Positions 46,701 through 58,187 of a DNA stretch of 64,000 nucleotides are shown one piece after another. The notes below the pieces were generated by a model, which worked only from the letters and a program-made list of their open reading frames with translations, was not told the DNA's origin and searched no databases. The position numbers were made by a program, and so were the translations under genes. How positions within the stretch are numbered: the stretch's first letter is position 1; each line of letters starts with the position of its first letter. This DNA is from Druceiella hillmani (taxonomy: Eukaryota; Arthropoda; Insecta; Lepidoptera; Hepialidae), in contig JAYKKI010000087.1 of the NCBI GenBank assembly GCA_039881145.1, positions 7,078,001 through 7,142,000 on the forward strand, written 5' to 3'.

Positions 46701-48569
46701 TTCAAACATCCATACTTTGTTCCGTCATTAGGTCGCTACATGAAAAATATAAAATGAACTTATGATGCTTCTAGTAATTGAATATACAGCATTGGGTTTT
46801 CCAAAAATCATTTCTTTCACTATTTATTTAAACTAAACCACTCTGAGTTCCCGCTGTATAATACATCCTGTATCAAGGTGACTACAAACTATTATAATTT
46901 TGAAATGATCAGATATAATAATTCCAATAATTTGTTCAGATGCAGAGTCTGTTAACTTGTTTTGTACACAACTCGTCTATCTTCAATTATAGATTCTCTC
47001 ACAAGTGCTTTGTTTTTCCGGTCACAATTTTTGACAATACGCCTGAACGCGGATCGTCTTGAACCGTTATAAATCTAATTGCCGTCGCCCTGTAGTCCAA
47101 AGATTTTGATCAAATATTTTGAGCCAATATTTTTATGTTCACTCATCATATACTTATATCAAGAGCTCATATAGAGGAAACGAATTCATGTTGTATTTTA
47201 CGTACCTAAATATTTTCTTTATCAAAATGATTATAATTTTGTTATTTCCAAAATATAATTTCCAATTTGTGTCAAGTCTATGGAATAATTCATCATTTTT
47301 CTTATTAGTTGCGGCTTATTCGCCTAACCCTTATCCTTTATTATTTCGGAACCTCACTATTCAAGGCCATTATAAGGAATGTAATCTATCGTGTATACAT
47401 TATTATATTAGTCTGTGTGGATATATAAAACCGCGCGGTGTTTCCACATATTATGTATGAAATTGTGGAAATTTAATTAAAATTAATTAGAGCACAAGCT
47501 AACGGCAAAGTTGAAGGCTACCTTCAGGATTAGGTAAAATTAAATACTTATTTTGAAAGAATAAATATGTCTGTAAATGTAATTCAAATGTGTGGCGAGA
47601 ATAAAACAATACGAGCAAATTACGATAAATGTTGGTGTTTAAATATTAGTTAAAAAAATTTTGTAAGTGATATATTGTAAGTTTCCTTTTAAAAAATATA
47701 TGCATCTGTCCTTTTTAATGTTCAGAAGTCAAACCACGAACACATATAATTTTGTAATGTTTGTCTACAGTGCATCCATTTTAGACACAAATATAAAAAA
47801 AATTTAGTAGTTTAAACTTCAGATAAAGAACTCAATTAATATATAGCGAAACAATGTATTTGGTTGTCCACGATACATAAACTTTCAAAGTCGTTTGGCT
47901 TTTGTTTCTCCAGTCTCCTTTTCTCCCGTTTCCTAAAATGGCCTAATGAAGAAAAATATTTACTTACTTGGGTCTTAAAATGGCACCAAAAAATTAATAG
48001 GCAAAATTCAAGTTCAAAATCCGGTTTACAGAATATTCGTGAAAATCAGATTTTGAACTTAATTTTTGACGTTGTTTTAAATCTTCTTCAAAAATGTTAT
48101 CATTTCTTCAGCTTTTTCGTTAAGAAACTAGATATCACTAGATTTATGGAGTCAGCTTTACGAATCGAAGTGAAAAATTATAATTTTTATAAGTAATTAA
48201 AGAAGTGAAAATTGAGGAAATGTATAATGAAATTTGAACCGTGTTCCATTAAATGAAAATATCTCTTTTTAGTGTATTAATACCTAGACCGGTTAAACCA
48301 GCCGAAGTAATAATTCAATCGTTTGCCTACTCTTGCGCCTACAGTTACACTATACATGTTTTTTGGTTTAATTTCTTTAACAACTTTTTGATTTTTTCTC
48401 GAAATTTGAAGTGTAGTGGTAAACTGTTTAACGTTTTAATACTTTTATCAATATTAAAACTTTAATCGTCACATATTTCCCAAATTGGGTGAGTAATCAT
48501 GGTTTTTTTCTTAGGGAAAATTTCATAAATGCATTGCCATTATTGTTACGTAAGATGGAAAAAACTTAA
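43791..48569. other. Long stretch, no gene seen
   Basis: 4.8 kb. Hairpins at 44750-44770 (CGATTGAGAA, A, TTCTCAATCG) and 45589-45621 (TATATAAAACATGA, ATCCG, TCATGTTTTATATA). A GC-richer patch at 44930-45020 is unexplained. Plus frames at 47119-47460 (113 residues) and 47864-48196 (110 residues) are Phe/Leu/Tyr-rich with no domain and are probably chance. Confidence 0.4.
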
Positions 48570-49255
48570 AAGCAGCAAAACTTTACGAGACGTACGTAGA
48601 ACTTAGAGGTAGGCCTCGAAGCGAGCGGTTTGCTGATCGCCGTATAATAAGAGATTGTTGTAAAAGAAATTAAGAGATTGTTATAAAAGAGATGCATCAA
48701 TAAGTGTCAAAGTAGTACAACGTCGAAGTAGAGTCTCAAAATCTAAGATAGATCGTATATTTCAGGGTGAGAGACATGCTCACTAAAGTTCAACATTTGA
48801 AATCTGAAGATTACGGCAGAACAATACGATATTGGCAAAAAATATTGAGATGCCAACAGGAAAAAGAAGTCGTTTTCAATTTTATTTTTTTAACTCAATT
48901 TCTGAGAATAATATAGCGTAAGTTTTCAATTCGGGCTACTGAGGAGGCAGAGAAATTACCTCTTTCGAATATCAGATTACTTGAACGGAGAGACTTAAAT
49001 ACAATTTTTAAAAGACCCTCCAAGCGAGTTTCTAGAATATCTACGTTCGCAAATATGCAGATATGATAGATAATGGTGGTCATTCGCAAGATCATGGTGG
49101 TCATTCGCAAATATGATATTACAAGACCATGGTGCGTCCTTTTACTATACCTTGAAGGAAGCATATTACTTTCGAATAAATGAAAAGTTCCCTGTGAAAT
49201 GAATAAGTCTTGGCGGACCTATAGCTTCGCTTTCGTGTCGTAATTTTGATAAAAT
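48570..49255 (+). pseudogene. IS630/Tc1/mariner-type transposase fossil
   Basis: From 48575: AKLYETYVELRGRPRSERFA then DRRIIRDCCKR, the N-terminal helix-turn-helix block of a transposase family widespread in insects; then stops. 48788-48890: VQHLKSEDYGRTIRYWQKIL then RCQQEKEVVF, the VQ-L---DY--R--FC-W block that precedes the first catalytic Asp. After unalignable sequence, 49122-49260: QDHGASFYYTLKEAYYF, NEKFPVK, a TGA (49200) where Trp is expected, ISLGGPIASLSCRNFD. This corresponds to QDGAPPHY ... FP-WIGRGGPI-WPPRSPD, with the second Asp at 49125 and the third at 49248, about 40 residues apart. The first Asp was not found. Dead copy; no terminal inverted repeats identified. Confidence 0.7.
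49073..49110. repeat. Short direct duplication inside the transposase fossil
   Basis: ATGGTGGTCATTCGCAA at 49073 recurs 21 bases later; it disrupts the alignment between transposase blocks. Confidence 0.8.
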
Positions 49256-49896
49256 TATTTAACTTTATATATTTAGTGTAGGTATTCAACTTATATTTAT
49301 TTATATGTTATATAAAATGACTACGGAAATCTAATTTATGCATCCTACGACAAACATTTGATAGTTTTTTTTTAATATTTCTGTGCCATACAAAAATCGT
49401 TTAAACGATGTTCCCCGACTCGTGTTACATATTATATAACTGCTCTGTTTTCTTTCTGAATAGGATATATGTTTCAAGAGATTAGTGAGAACAAATAAAT
49501 ATTTATTTCTGTATTTGTTTCTACTGATCTTAGTATGAATAAACAAAATCAAAAATTCCTTTTATCCTTTGTATATTAGATAAGTGTGCTGTAAACAATA
49601 CAAATTATGCAGAAAGATTTTGATATAAAATATAGTAAAAAAGTCAAAGATGTTGTTTTAAGGAACATTTAAAAATAGCTGGATTCGATTAATTGGTAGA
49701 AAATCAAAATTTACTACTTAGTTATTTGTTTGAAAAAGGCTTTATTAATGCAGAGGTAACAAACAATAAAAGCAGAGATATAATTTGCGTCATTACCTTG
49801 AATTATTTCTCACAAGGAAGAGTAAAGTTTTTAAATTGATTGTATTTAATAAATGAAGAAATGAAATAAAACAAAACTTACATTGAATTCAGTGTA
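49256..49896. other. Intergenic stretch, no gene seen
   Basis: AT-rich. The 73-residue minus frame at 49331-49552 has no motif. Confidence 0.4.
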
Positions 49897-50110
49897 TCTT
49901 TATATATAAAACAAAGTCGGGTTAGTTACACCATTTATAACTCAAGAACAGCTGGACCAATTTTCTTGATCTTTAATTTGTTGCACTTGTCTCCACCCTG
50001 AATAGTACAATAACTACTGTTAACATCGGAAAAATTCACGAATAAAAATGTATGAGGAAAATTCAGTTTTCCCATGCATTTTGCATGGAACGGCCTATTT
50101 GATGATATCT
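49897..50110 (+). mobile_element. Helitron-like 5' end fragment
   Basis: After an A at 49896 the sequence TCTTTATATATAAAACAAAG then TCGGGTTAGTTACACCATTT and AACTCAAGAACAGCTGGACC resembles, from memory, 5' ends of insect Helitrons, in which a CTCAAGAACGGCTGGACCGA-like word recurs. TC terminus at 49897. No 3' hairpin/CTAG end was found downstream. Confidence 0.45.
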
Positions 50111-51025
50111 CAAGAACGGATTAATTGATTTCGATGAATATTTTTTTTTCGTTTCGGTTTCAGGAGTTTTCTCACACATTGAAAATGTAAGAAAATCACA
50201 AATAATTTTAATGAGTATAAAACATAAGATGTGATAAATGGCAAAAAAAAGAAGAATGTCATAAATGGCAGACGTGGACCAAAATTATAATTCATTTACA
50301 ACAATTTTTAGTGAGCTTTTGATCGTTATTGCAATTAAATTCGATTAAATTAATTCTCTTCGAAATATTTTTTCTGAAATTCATCGGCGAAAATTGATTT
50401 CAAATAGTTAAGTTAAGTTTGATGAAATGCACATTGTGAAACCTTACGACTTCGAAAACGTTCACTTTGTGAGGTTATGACATAACACCATGAGACCAAT
50501 TATTCAGGGTTTGTGACCTGAATTTAGAAAATGCATGTTTCTCTCATGGTCTAAAAACAATGTTTCTGTCATGTTGCTCGCACCTGACAAGAAAACGAAA
50601 TAGTCGTGTATCACAAGGTGCTTTAATAAATGAAATTGACCCGAGTGCAACTCATCCAGAAAATAATTTAACATAAAGGAGTGCATCAGTGTTACGCGAA
50701 TAATTTCGATTTGCTTCAATAAATGAAATGCCTTGTTGCCACGTAAATTACGTTTATTTCAATGTAATTAAAATTCTTTGCATTTTTATTTTAGTACATT
50801 TACTGAACTTAATTAATTTTGAGATAATAATGAAACAATGGGGACTAGATAAATTAATTATGTTTACTTTGGTTTGCACATAAGATCTATTATAGTGGTG
50901 TTTCTTTTTCAGTGTGCTTCGATTATAATAAAATTTATGGATATCGTTGTCTAGGATAGGATTATGTATATATTTGTATAAGGATATTCTGTTATATGAA
51001 TTATGTATGAAATTGTGCTTGATAT
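50111..51025. other. Intergenic stretch, no gene seen
   Basis: AT-rich; 61- and 71-residue minus frames (50110-50295, 50504-50719) carry no recognisable domain. Confidence 0.4.
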
Positions 51026-51325
51026 CTAGTTACTAATGGAATTTGTAGCCATTTGATTATGTCTATGCGTGTAGTTTGTTTGTAAGAGTCTTAGGTGTGC
51101 TCCAGTGTTATAATAAATGGTTTCAGAGCGTATATGGCATTCGCGACAATTGTAGCCGGTTGCGTTTAGATCTTTGGTTATGTATTTTTCATAGTTTTTG
51201 GTCTCAATAACTTGGTGTTGGATAGCAACAATAAATCTTTTTCGGTTTCTGAGAATATTGCCTATTTTAATTAATTTATTTGATGCATCAATAACTATGT
51301 TGCAAATCGCGGGGTTGTCAGCCAT
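51026..51325 (-). CDS. Unrecognised 99-residue open reading frame
   Basis: ATG at 51325-51323, TAG at 51026-51028; the frame is open back to a TAA at about 51354, so the ATG is a plausible start. The composition is balanced and unlike chance AT-rich frames: MADNPAICNIVIDASNKLIK, RNRKRFIVAIQHQVIETKNY, DLNATGYNCRECHIRSETIY, then GAHLRLLQTNYTHRHNQ. It is basic and hydrophilic, with a CxxCH cluster near residue 60 and no signal peptide or membrane segment. I recognise no family. It lies 0.3 kb downstream of the tail of an RTE-like LINE on the same strand. It could be a terminal exon, a captured fragment or a mobile-element piece. Confidence 0.35.
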   Translation of the reverse strand: MADNPAICNIVIDASNKLIKIGNILRNRKRFIVAIQHQVIETKNYEKYITKDLNATGYNCRECHIRSETIYYNTGAHLRLLQTNYTHRHNQMATNSISN

Positions 51326-51343
51326 GTAATGCTTTTCATTTCT

Positions 51344-51639
51344 ATTTTACCAATGTATTTATAAATTTCTATTGTACGTACTTTTTAGTTTATTTCTATT
51401 ATTATTATCTTTATTGTTATAATCTTGGTTTTTATTAATATCCCGCTAACAGTCTATTATTTAATATAAATAAAATTTTAATTAAAATAAATTTCAATGT
51501 GATACGCATTTCTAAGAACATATTATTACATGGCAAGGCATATATAAATATTTATACCTTTACGTACCTTTACATATTATAACTATTTAAAAATATTATA
51601 TGTGTAACTAAGTTCAAGATTTTCTTATCAAATAAGGAC
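51344..51639. other. Intergenic stretch, no gene seen
   Basis: Very AT-rich; nothing recognised. Confidence 0.4.
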
Positions 51640-51885
51640 CTCTCTACGAGAAGGGCTCCACCATATTCAATCCTTACTTTTCTCTATCCTTAGTTATTTT
51701 TATAATCTCATCTATCCATCTTTCCAACGCTGTTCCCGCTTTCATTTCGTCTCTTGAACCATTCCAAATTATAACTTTTTTGATCCGTAAATTTTTGCTC
51801 ATCCAAGCTACCAGCCCTGCCCACTTCTATTTTAGTCTTTTTCCTCTTCTGTCTAACTATCATTATTTTAATATAGTCTGCCCCA
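51640..51885 (-). pseudogene. RTE-like LINE, C-terminal end (fragment)
   Basis: Minus-strand frame: QKRKKTKIEVGRAGSLDEQK, FTDQKVIIWNGSRDEMKAGT, ALERWIDEIIKITKDREK, stop, then NMVEPFS, stop, RGP. The pattern HI-RM-D-RWT--V--W-PRD-KR--GRP--RW-DEI ... EAF---GP is the C-terminal tail of many insect LINE reverse transcriptases of RTE/CR1 type, downstream of the RT domain. At least two stops are present and no RT motifs were found upstream, so this is a short 5'-truncated remnant. The exact clade is uncertain. Confidence 0.65.
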
Positions 51886-54331
51886 TTATTTTTAAACGCG
51901 TTTGAATTTTTGTGTTAGTATAATTATTTTGTATCCACGCTTGTGAGGTATGATACTAAGAGATTATCATACTAAGAGATTCGGGTCTATTTTTCAAATC
52001 TCACTACATTAAATAAACTACTATTTTACGCAACTTCTATAATTTTGTACTTTACTATAAATGCATAATACGGATCTATAAGATAAGATTTTTTTTATAT
52101 ATTTTCTATGGATATACGACTTGCTCTTGATCTGTATAAAAATTATGCATTTTTATCAAACACACGTGATAATTACTGTAAAATATTAATTTGCAGTAAC
52201 GTGGATAACGGAATGTATTTCAACAACGGAGGTTACACCGAAGGTACGCACTAAATTAAATAGGTTTACTTATGCTTTCGATTACAGTATCATATTACGT
52301 GTGCTTTCTGTTGACAGTTCTAATATCGGCAAGTCTAAAATATTTTGTAGATGGTGTAGTGTCTTTAAAAGTTTTAGATATAATGTTAAATAATATATAA
52401 TTTCCACTTACACCTATTTTAATGACCCGTAAAAAAAACTGAATTTATAATTTGAATTACAAGTAAATTGCATTTATTGAAAATTGTTTATACTTAGCTC
52501 ACTTCACGTAGGAATTTCAATTTTAGTTTTAGTGATTATTTGCTGCTAACTTTCATGTTATTAAAGTATCTTTGGTTACTAAAGTATCAATTTACTAAAG
52601 TATCTTTGGTTTTTTGATTCGGTTGGGATAGCTCAGTATTTCATTAAAATTGTTTAAAATCACAACAAACTAAACCATGGTTTAAAAAAACACATTTTAA
52701 TTATTATCGTCACATTTCGCCTCAATTTCCATCAAAACAGTGACTTCTGAGCGCCAACTAAACTCGTTCTTGAAACCAAAATTTTTAAAATGGGATAATT
52801 AAGCCAAAAACCCAACATGCCTTTAGTTGTGAGCAATGCGTCTTATTTGTAATTAAGGCAAATTTTCCCGTATTACGTTCGAAATCTGCAGCCATTCAAA
52901 GATTTTGCAGCCATTCATTTCAGAATTTCATCTCCTCACGTACAATTGTTAAATGTTGAATTCATAACTTTGCCAGATTGAGTTAAAGCGCTATGGAATT
53001 TTGTCCATGTGCCAAAAATGTGTGACTATATTAATGAGATACATCCCAACTTAAGTTCTACTTAGTTAACTAAAATAATTTCCTTCGAGGTAATCTTTAT
53101 TCCACTAATATTTACAATAATCCATTTTTAGTACTAAAATCAGCCAGTCCTTAAAATGTTTATCCGCATTGTTTCATATGCTTTTAAACCACAAGGTAGT
53201 TGAACTCTTTTATCTGTAGTAAGAGCATATTTTCTATAATTATATTGCAAAGTTGGGTTCAGAAAACCTAAATTGCTTTAAAGGTCTTTCAGTAAAGCAA
53301 AATATAATAAAATATTTTTCAATTTAAAGTACTTAGGGTCACTGATCTTAAGTACTGAACCAAAAACATTAAATAAATTTTAACTCGATTTCCTTTAACG
53401 GCAACCAACGGCTAAGTGAAAGCAAATTAATTTATAAATAACCAACATTAATTAGAACAGCGTTTTAATATTAATTGCATTTAATTTTACTCGCTTAAAC
53501 AATATAAACTTGTCTTCAGGAATTTGTATAAATTTCGTTCATGAATATGCGTTATTAAATAATACCGCCGATAATTGAACCGACGCGTGGTAGTCCACTC
53601 CCGTACAGGTAGTTTCTAGAAATATAAAAAACTAAGTTAAATGAATCGTAATGAATGTAGAGATATCTGAATTTATAATTAGGACTAAGTAGGAGCCATT
53701 AGTACAAAATTATTTCTTCGTTAGTTATTAGAAAGTTGAAATGAGGGTAGTCAAAATTGTTAAAATTGTAATTATTAGCATTGTTTGCTTATTGCGGTTG
53801 AATTACAGAAAATTCTCTCTGTATGTTAGTGTTATCAATTGCAACTACAGAACCTTTTAATGAAGGTATCTATCCTTAAATTTAGGTTCTTCACTGTTTA
53901 TTCACTATAGTGTATAGTGTATATATGTGGTTAGACTTTGAACGTTTTCTTTCCAATTCTTTTTATGATATTTCAATTTTAAAGATCTAAAAAAAATTGG
54001 TATTTGCAAATTCTATCATATTTTTAAAATAACAAATGCAGGTTATCAAATTCTATTTATGTCACTAAAGTGATACTTTATAGTTGGCAATATAAATAGA
54101 GATTATTTTTCAGATCCATCTCGGTGTTTAAATTAACGCCTACTTTTCTAAAAGAGCTAAAACAAGCAGTGTTCGAGAATCGCTTGGAACTGTTTACCGA
54201 TTAGATAATTGTCATGATGAGTATCGAATAGTTGTCAACAAAAAAATTTAAATATTTTTAGAGTTACATAAGAAAAATGGATCAAATCAGGATAAAGCAT
54301 GAACAATTTCATAGCATAACGTGAGACTGAC
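51886..54331. other. Intergenic stretch, no gene seen
   Basis: 2.4 kb AT-rich. AAAGTATCTTTGGTT words are locally repeated at 52560-52615. No coding signal. Confidence 0.4.
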
Positions 54332-54371
54332 GGAAACATTTAAGCTGCATACTGCTGCAGCTTACGTTTCC
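54332..54371. repeat. Interrupted hairpin beside the Transib fossil
   Basis: GGAAAC-ATTT-AAGCTGCA (54332-54349), TACTGC, then TGCAGCTT-AC-GTTTCC (54356-54371). Two helices of 8 and 6 pairs separated by an unequal internal loop. Confidence 0.85.
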
Positions 54372-54573
54372 ATTCATTGATGGAGAAAAACTTGACCTCG
54401 CTCAACGAAGCAGAAAACCAAAAACCTTTTACGTTTACGCACCTTCTACAAAACGAAAAAATATAAAGGTTTTGATGGATATCCATTCCAACTCTGAGTT
54501 GACATTGACGTGTACTTGTCCAATGAAGGGCATTTTACAGCAACCAATGTTATGAAGAAAGTGTCAACGTTAC

Positions 54574-55315
54574 TTGCTAAGTCAAGCACCGATCGAGAAA
54601 AGCCCAAAAGTTCAGAATAATGAAGAAGCTTTGTCATTGTATTTAGATTTAGGTCTTTCGCAGAGTAAATATAATTTACTCCGGTCTGCCGTCAATACTC
54701 TAAACCAGGGCACCTTCATGAGTATTCACAATTATTATCCATCAGGTGTATTTACAATTATTAGACTGAAATTCAATCCAAATTTCCGATTTCCAATCTT
54801 ATTGGAAAACACGGTTTCTAGAATTGTTGAATTTGAGGAAAATTCTTTACGTCTTCTCACGGCGATTCACAAATATGGATTTAATGGTAGGTCGGGGCAC
54901 AATCTGTCTTTAAAATAGTTTGCAGACTCATCTAACACGGATGAATGTTTACTCTCCAGGGATTTATTTCCTACTCAATCAGATACCGCAGATTAATTAA
55001 ATTCTCGTTTTCTACCGAAAAACCAAACGTACTTAAAGATGAATCTGCTAGGTTGGAACAATCTATTGCAAACTTAACTCTACTTTATCTGCGCATTGCT
55101 GAGATATAATTAAGCATTACTCATGATTTTTATCGGTACTAAAGATACTACATGCCGGTGACGTTAACAAAATGGTATTGACATAATATCTACATGAATA
55201 TTACCAATAGGGCAAACATCAGAGGGAGCTTTGGAAGCTCATCATAAAGAGGTTTGAATAAAATGCGAAAATCACACTCGAAACCCTCGCAGGTTAATCT
55301 AACCAACCCTAATCT
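54574..55315 (+). pseudogene. Transib (RAG1-related) transposase fossil
   Basis: The frame 54574-54918 holds EEALSLYLDLGLSQSKYNLL, SGVFTIIRLKF and LLENTVSRIVEFEENSL, then KYGFNGRSGHNLSLK. This matches the Transib core in which KWG-DGSSG carries the first catalytic Asp (D600 of RAG1); here the codon at 54883-54885 is AAT, so Asp is replaced by Asn. After a TAG, FADSSNTDECLLS follows in frame. Another frame at about 54972-55085 reads YSIRYRRLIKFSFSTEKPNV, LKDESARLEQSIANLTLL, corresponding to PSSTRYCRPIKF-F-KET-----E---I--QI-NL. Then MPVTLTK (55152) and LPIGQTSEGALEAHHKE (55201-55251), the conserved Glu block (SEEALEARNKE, equivalent to the SEGNESGNK block of RAG1). The middle third, with the second Asp, is deleted. 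Terminal inverted repeats were not identified. Confidence 0.82.
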
Positions 55316-56685
55316 AACCCAAAAGGGTTTAACTTATTTGTCGATAATTAAATTATTATATATTATTGGCTGAGTATTTTCTTTATATTAATGTTTAAAC
55401 AATGTCTTGTTTATATGTTAACTATACCTCTTTTTTTGTTGCGGTGCTCTAAATTGTGATTTATTTTAAATCATGTTTCATTGTTTTATTCTCTCTTACT
55501 GTATTTATTATTTTAATAAAATTTTTAATAAAATAAAAAAATAAGTGACTCCATATTATTTACATTCAATAAAACTTTTTAGCACAAAGTTTTACACGGT
55601 TTCATGTAATCATTGTTTGTTGTTATAAAAGCGTTGAAGTGATCGGTGCGTATCTACGTGAAAGAGACAGTGAGGTGTTGATTCGAAATCGATCAACTCA
55701 AAAATTCAGTTATGTTCGGGTATAATATAGTACAGCAAATGATCCAACTGAATACTTGTATTTATTATTTTAGAATTTTTACCGCGTTTCTCATTCAATG
55801 GTTATATCAAATCGGTTGAATCGATTAGGTGTCATTGTTACAAGATATTTTAATTGAAATCAAATAAATGCTTTTATTATCCTTATTTTACAACGGAGAT
55901 ATGTGCTACTTTGATCTAATTTTAGATTAGTTAAATTAATTAGAACGATAAAAAATTTACGTATTGTCTACGTACTTGGATTGAAAAAGTATGACCATAT
56001 TTTTGAGTTTCGATCACGGCATGATTGGATTAGTATATATAACCGGTGGAATTTACCTATTTTTTGACTTCTCGTCTATCCATTGACAGCCCTTGCAGTT
56101 CATTTTTCTTATTTTCAGAGACAAATTTTAGTTCCGAATTCCTCTTTATTCTCCTTATTTCTAAACGTGACACTACCATCTACGAGTGTCTCTTTGCTGA
56201 ACATGCCGCAAACCTCTGAAATAAACTTGAAAACATTGTAAACATGTCGTCGATTTATGTTATTAAAAGTAGTTGAAAAAAAAATCCAATCTTGATTCCC
56301 CCCAATACTCTTCCTGCGTCGCAATTCTCTCCTTTTTCTTCTCTCCTAGTTTTCACTTAAATTATTTATTGATTTTTTTTAAATTTCGGGTTAATATTTA
56401 TTCCACAGTTGTATTATTCATTGTTATCTTCTAACGAATAGCAGAGTTTTCTATTATTTTGTTGAAGTTTTCTTGCAGTCTTCCACAACAATTTCTTAAT
56501 TTCTAGTATTTCAGTTGACGAGAAGAGATCGTTTATATAGTATAAGTTTCAAACGTATAGATACATTAAAGTGCAATTAAATAAAAATATAATAATTAAC
56601 AAATTGTGTCTAAAATTTGTATAGGGAATTTCGAAAACTAACTTTACAATAATACAGTTGTAATAGTTGTTTTCGATTTTTCCAG
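55316..56685. other. Intergenic stretch, no gene seen
   Basis: AT-rich. The 69-residue minus frame at 56115-56324 has no recognisable domain. Confidence 0.4.
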
Positions 56686-56849
56686 TTAACTTTTCAGGAG
56701 GAAATGGAATTCGAATAGGCAGTCTTGAGCAGTTTTCTGTTAAGTTTTTTCAAGCGATTTCGATTTTTTTTGAGGAGAATGGACGATCTGAAGCTCCAAA
56801 CGTGTGTTTCACGCTAGATGATGATTTATTGTTTATTGCCACTACTTGA
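56686..56849 (+). CDS. Weak candidate terminal exon
   Basis: A pyrimidine-rich tract ending TTTTCGATTTTTCCAG (AG at 56684-56685) is followed by an open block to TGA at 56847. Residues include NFSGGNGIRIGSLEQFSVKF, then FEENGRSEAPNVCFTLDDD. Composition is less biased than the surroundings. No family is recognised, no polyadenylation signal close by stands out and no partner exon was found. Chance remains likely. Confidence 0.2.
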
Positions 56850-57370
56850 GGTTCGATGGTTGACTGATAGCGTTACGCAATTTAAGTTGCGGATTAGCCA
56901 TAGCGTAATACATGCAGACAGATAATGAGTGGTTGATGTTGCCTAGGCCAGTTGATAATAGCCAGCCGTAAGTTGACGCGTGTCGACGTCCTTCGTCATA
57001 GAAATGGTCTCGTGTTCTATTGAGAACAGTTAATTATAGTTTGATCGTTTCTATATGAATAAGTCAGTAACCTATATTTTCTTTCCACGAAATCCAAAAC
57101 CTCACTAAAATGCTCTTTTTCCTTTTTTTAATAACAAATTTCTTTTTACGTAACAGTTTCAAATTATTAATCAGATTTAAGAATTACCTACGTACATATG
57201 ATCCATAATTATAGTGTTAAAATAATTGACACAATCTCCAAAAAACAAACTTCTTCTAATTAATCATATAAGTAACTGAGTGAGCTAAACTAATTGATCA
57301 AAAGCACTTTTCTGACTAAAAAGACCTTTACTACGAGTTTCGTCGCATTAACAGAAATAAGTTAAGAGTG
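56850..57370. other. Intergenic stretch, no gene seen
   Basis: GC-richer up to about 57010 (contains ACGCGTGTCGACGTCC), AT-rich after; no feature recognised. Confidence 0.35.
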
Positions 57371-57450
57371 GGTCAGATATCATGAAGGGCTATGCTTCTA
57401 TTATTATATGCTTCTATTATGGTCAGATATCATGAAGGGCTATGCTTCTA
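57371..57450. repeat. 50-bp spaced direct duplication
   Basis: GGTCAGATATCATGAAGGGC then TATGCTTCTA at 57371 and again at 57421, identical over 30 bases, with an extra TATGCTTCTATTAT between. Confidence 0.95.
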
Positions 57451-58069
57451 ATATTTATTTCTATTTTAAAACAAACAGGAAATTATTTAGGAGAAATATA
57501 ATGCATGGTGTAGAGTGAGAATATGCACTAAACTGATACCTCTCCATATTATCATGGAATATAACAACATTTTTTAAAAAAATAGTGAGATAAGTCTATT
57601 TCTAGTTGCAAATAGTAATTTGCCTAAAAATACAACATATCCTAAATAAAATTTATGTTTGTTCTGCGAGCTTCGTCGAAAAAATATCAAAAATATAGGT
57701 TACCCAAAGAATCTATGAATGGCTTTATTGTTCTGCATTTATCCGAAAAGTGAGTGGAAAAAATTCTATTTTTTCTTTTGACTTTAGAAATTTGCCACCT
57801 CAAAAATATGTGCGTAAAATATTTGTGTATACTTTTATATAAAGTATATGTCGATTCCCAACCGTTTCCAAACAAAATCGCTGTCATATTTTGTTCCCGT
57901 TAAAATAATTGATTTTTATATAATCATGCTTCAAATATATATATCTGATATGCAGACTAGTATGTATGCAAAATATACACGTTTGCTTGTTATCTTTTGA
58001 TTTTGAATTAGCATAAATCTTTGAAAATTTGACTTTTACAAACTATATTAAATAATTTGTTTATTGAAT
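57451..58069. other. Intergenic stretch, no gene seen
   Basis: AT-rich; nothing recognised. Confidence 0.4.
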
Positions 58070-58187
58070 ATATTTGGCGTTAATTTTGTAGAAATTCATT
58101 ATTCACAATTAAATGAAACTACGTAGTATTATTTCTACTTTCTTTATGTTCTTTACCACGACCTAGGTTTCGTTGTATTACAACATC
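58070..58187 (-). mobile_element. Solo Penelope-like terminal repeat (copy D), truncated in the ribozyme
   Basis: The minus strand carries GATGTTGTAATACAACGAAA then CCTAGGTCGTGGTAAAGAAC, followed by the AAAGAAAGTAGAAATAATAC and ACGTAGTTTCATTTAATTGT blocks and ending at the same CTACAAAATTAACGCCAAAT boundary as copies A and B. Helix II, GAAA, helix III, cleavage-site C (58160) and GTGG of the hammerhead are intact, but the copy ends within the CUGAAGA box, so one strand of stem I and half the core are missing. Confidence 0.8.

Noticed and set aside
47119..48196. Two plus-strand frames of 113 and 110 residues
   Set aside because: Dominated by Phe, Tyr, Leu, Ile and Lys as expected from AT-rich noncoding DNA; no motifs or gene context.
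54446..54637. 63-residue minus-strand frame
   Set aside because: Overlaps the Transib fossil on the opposite strand and has no motif.
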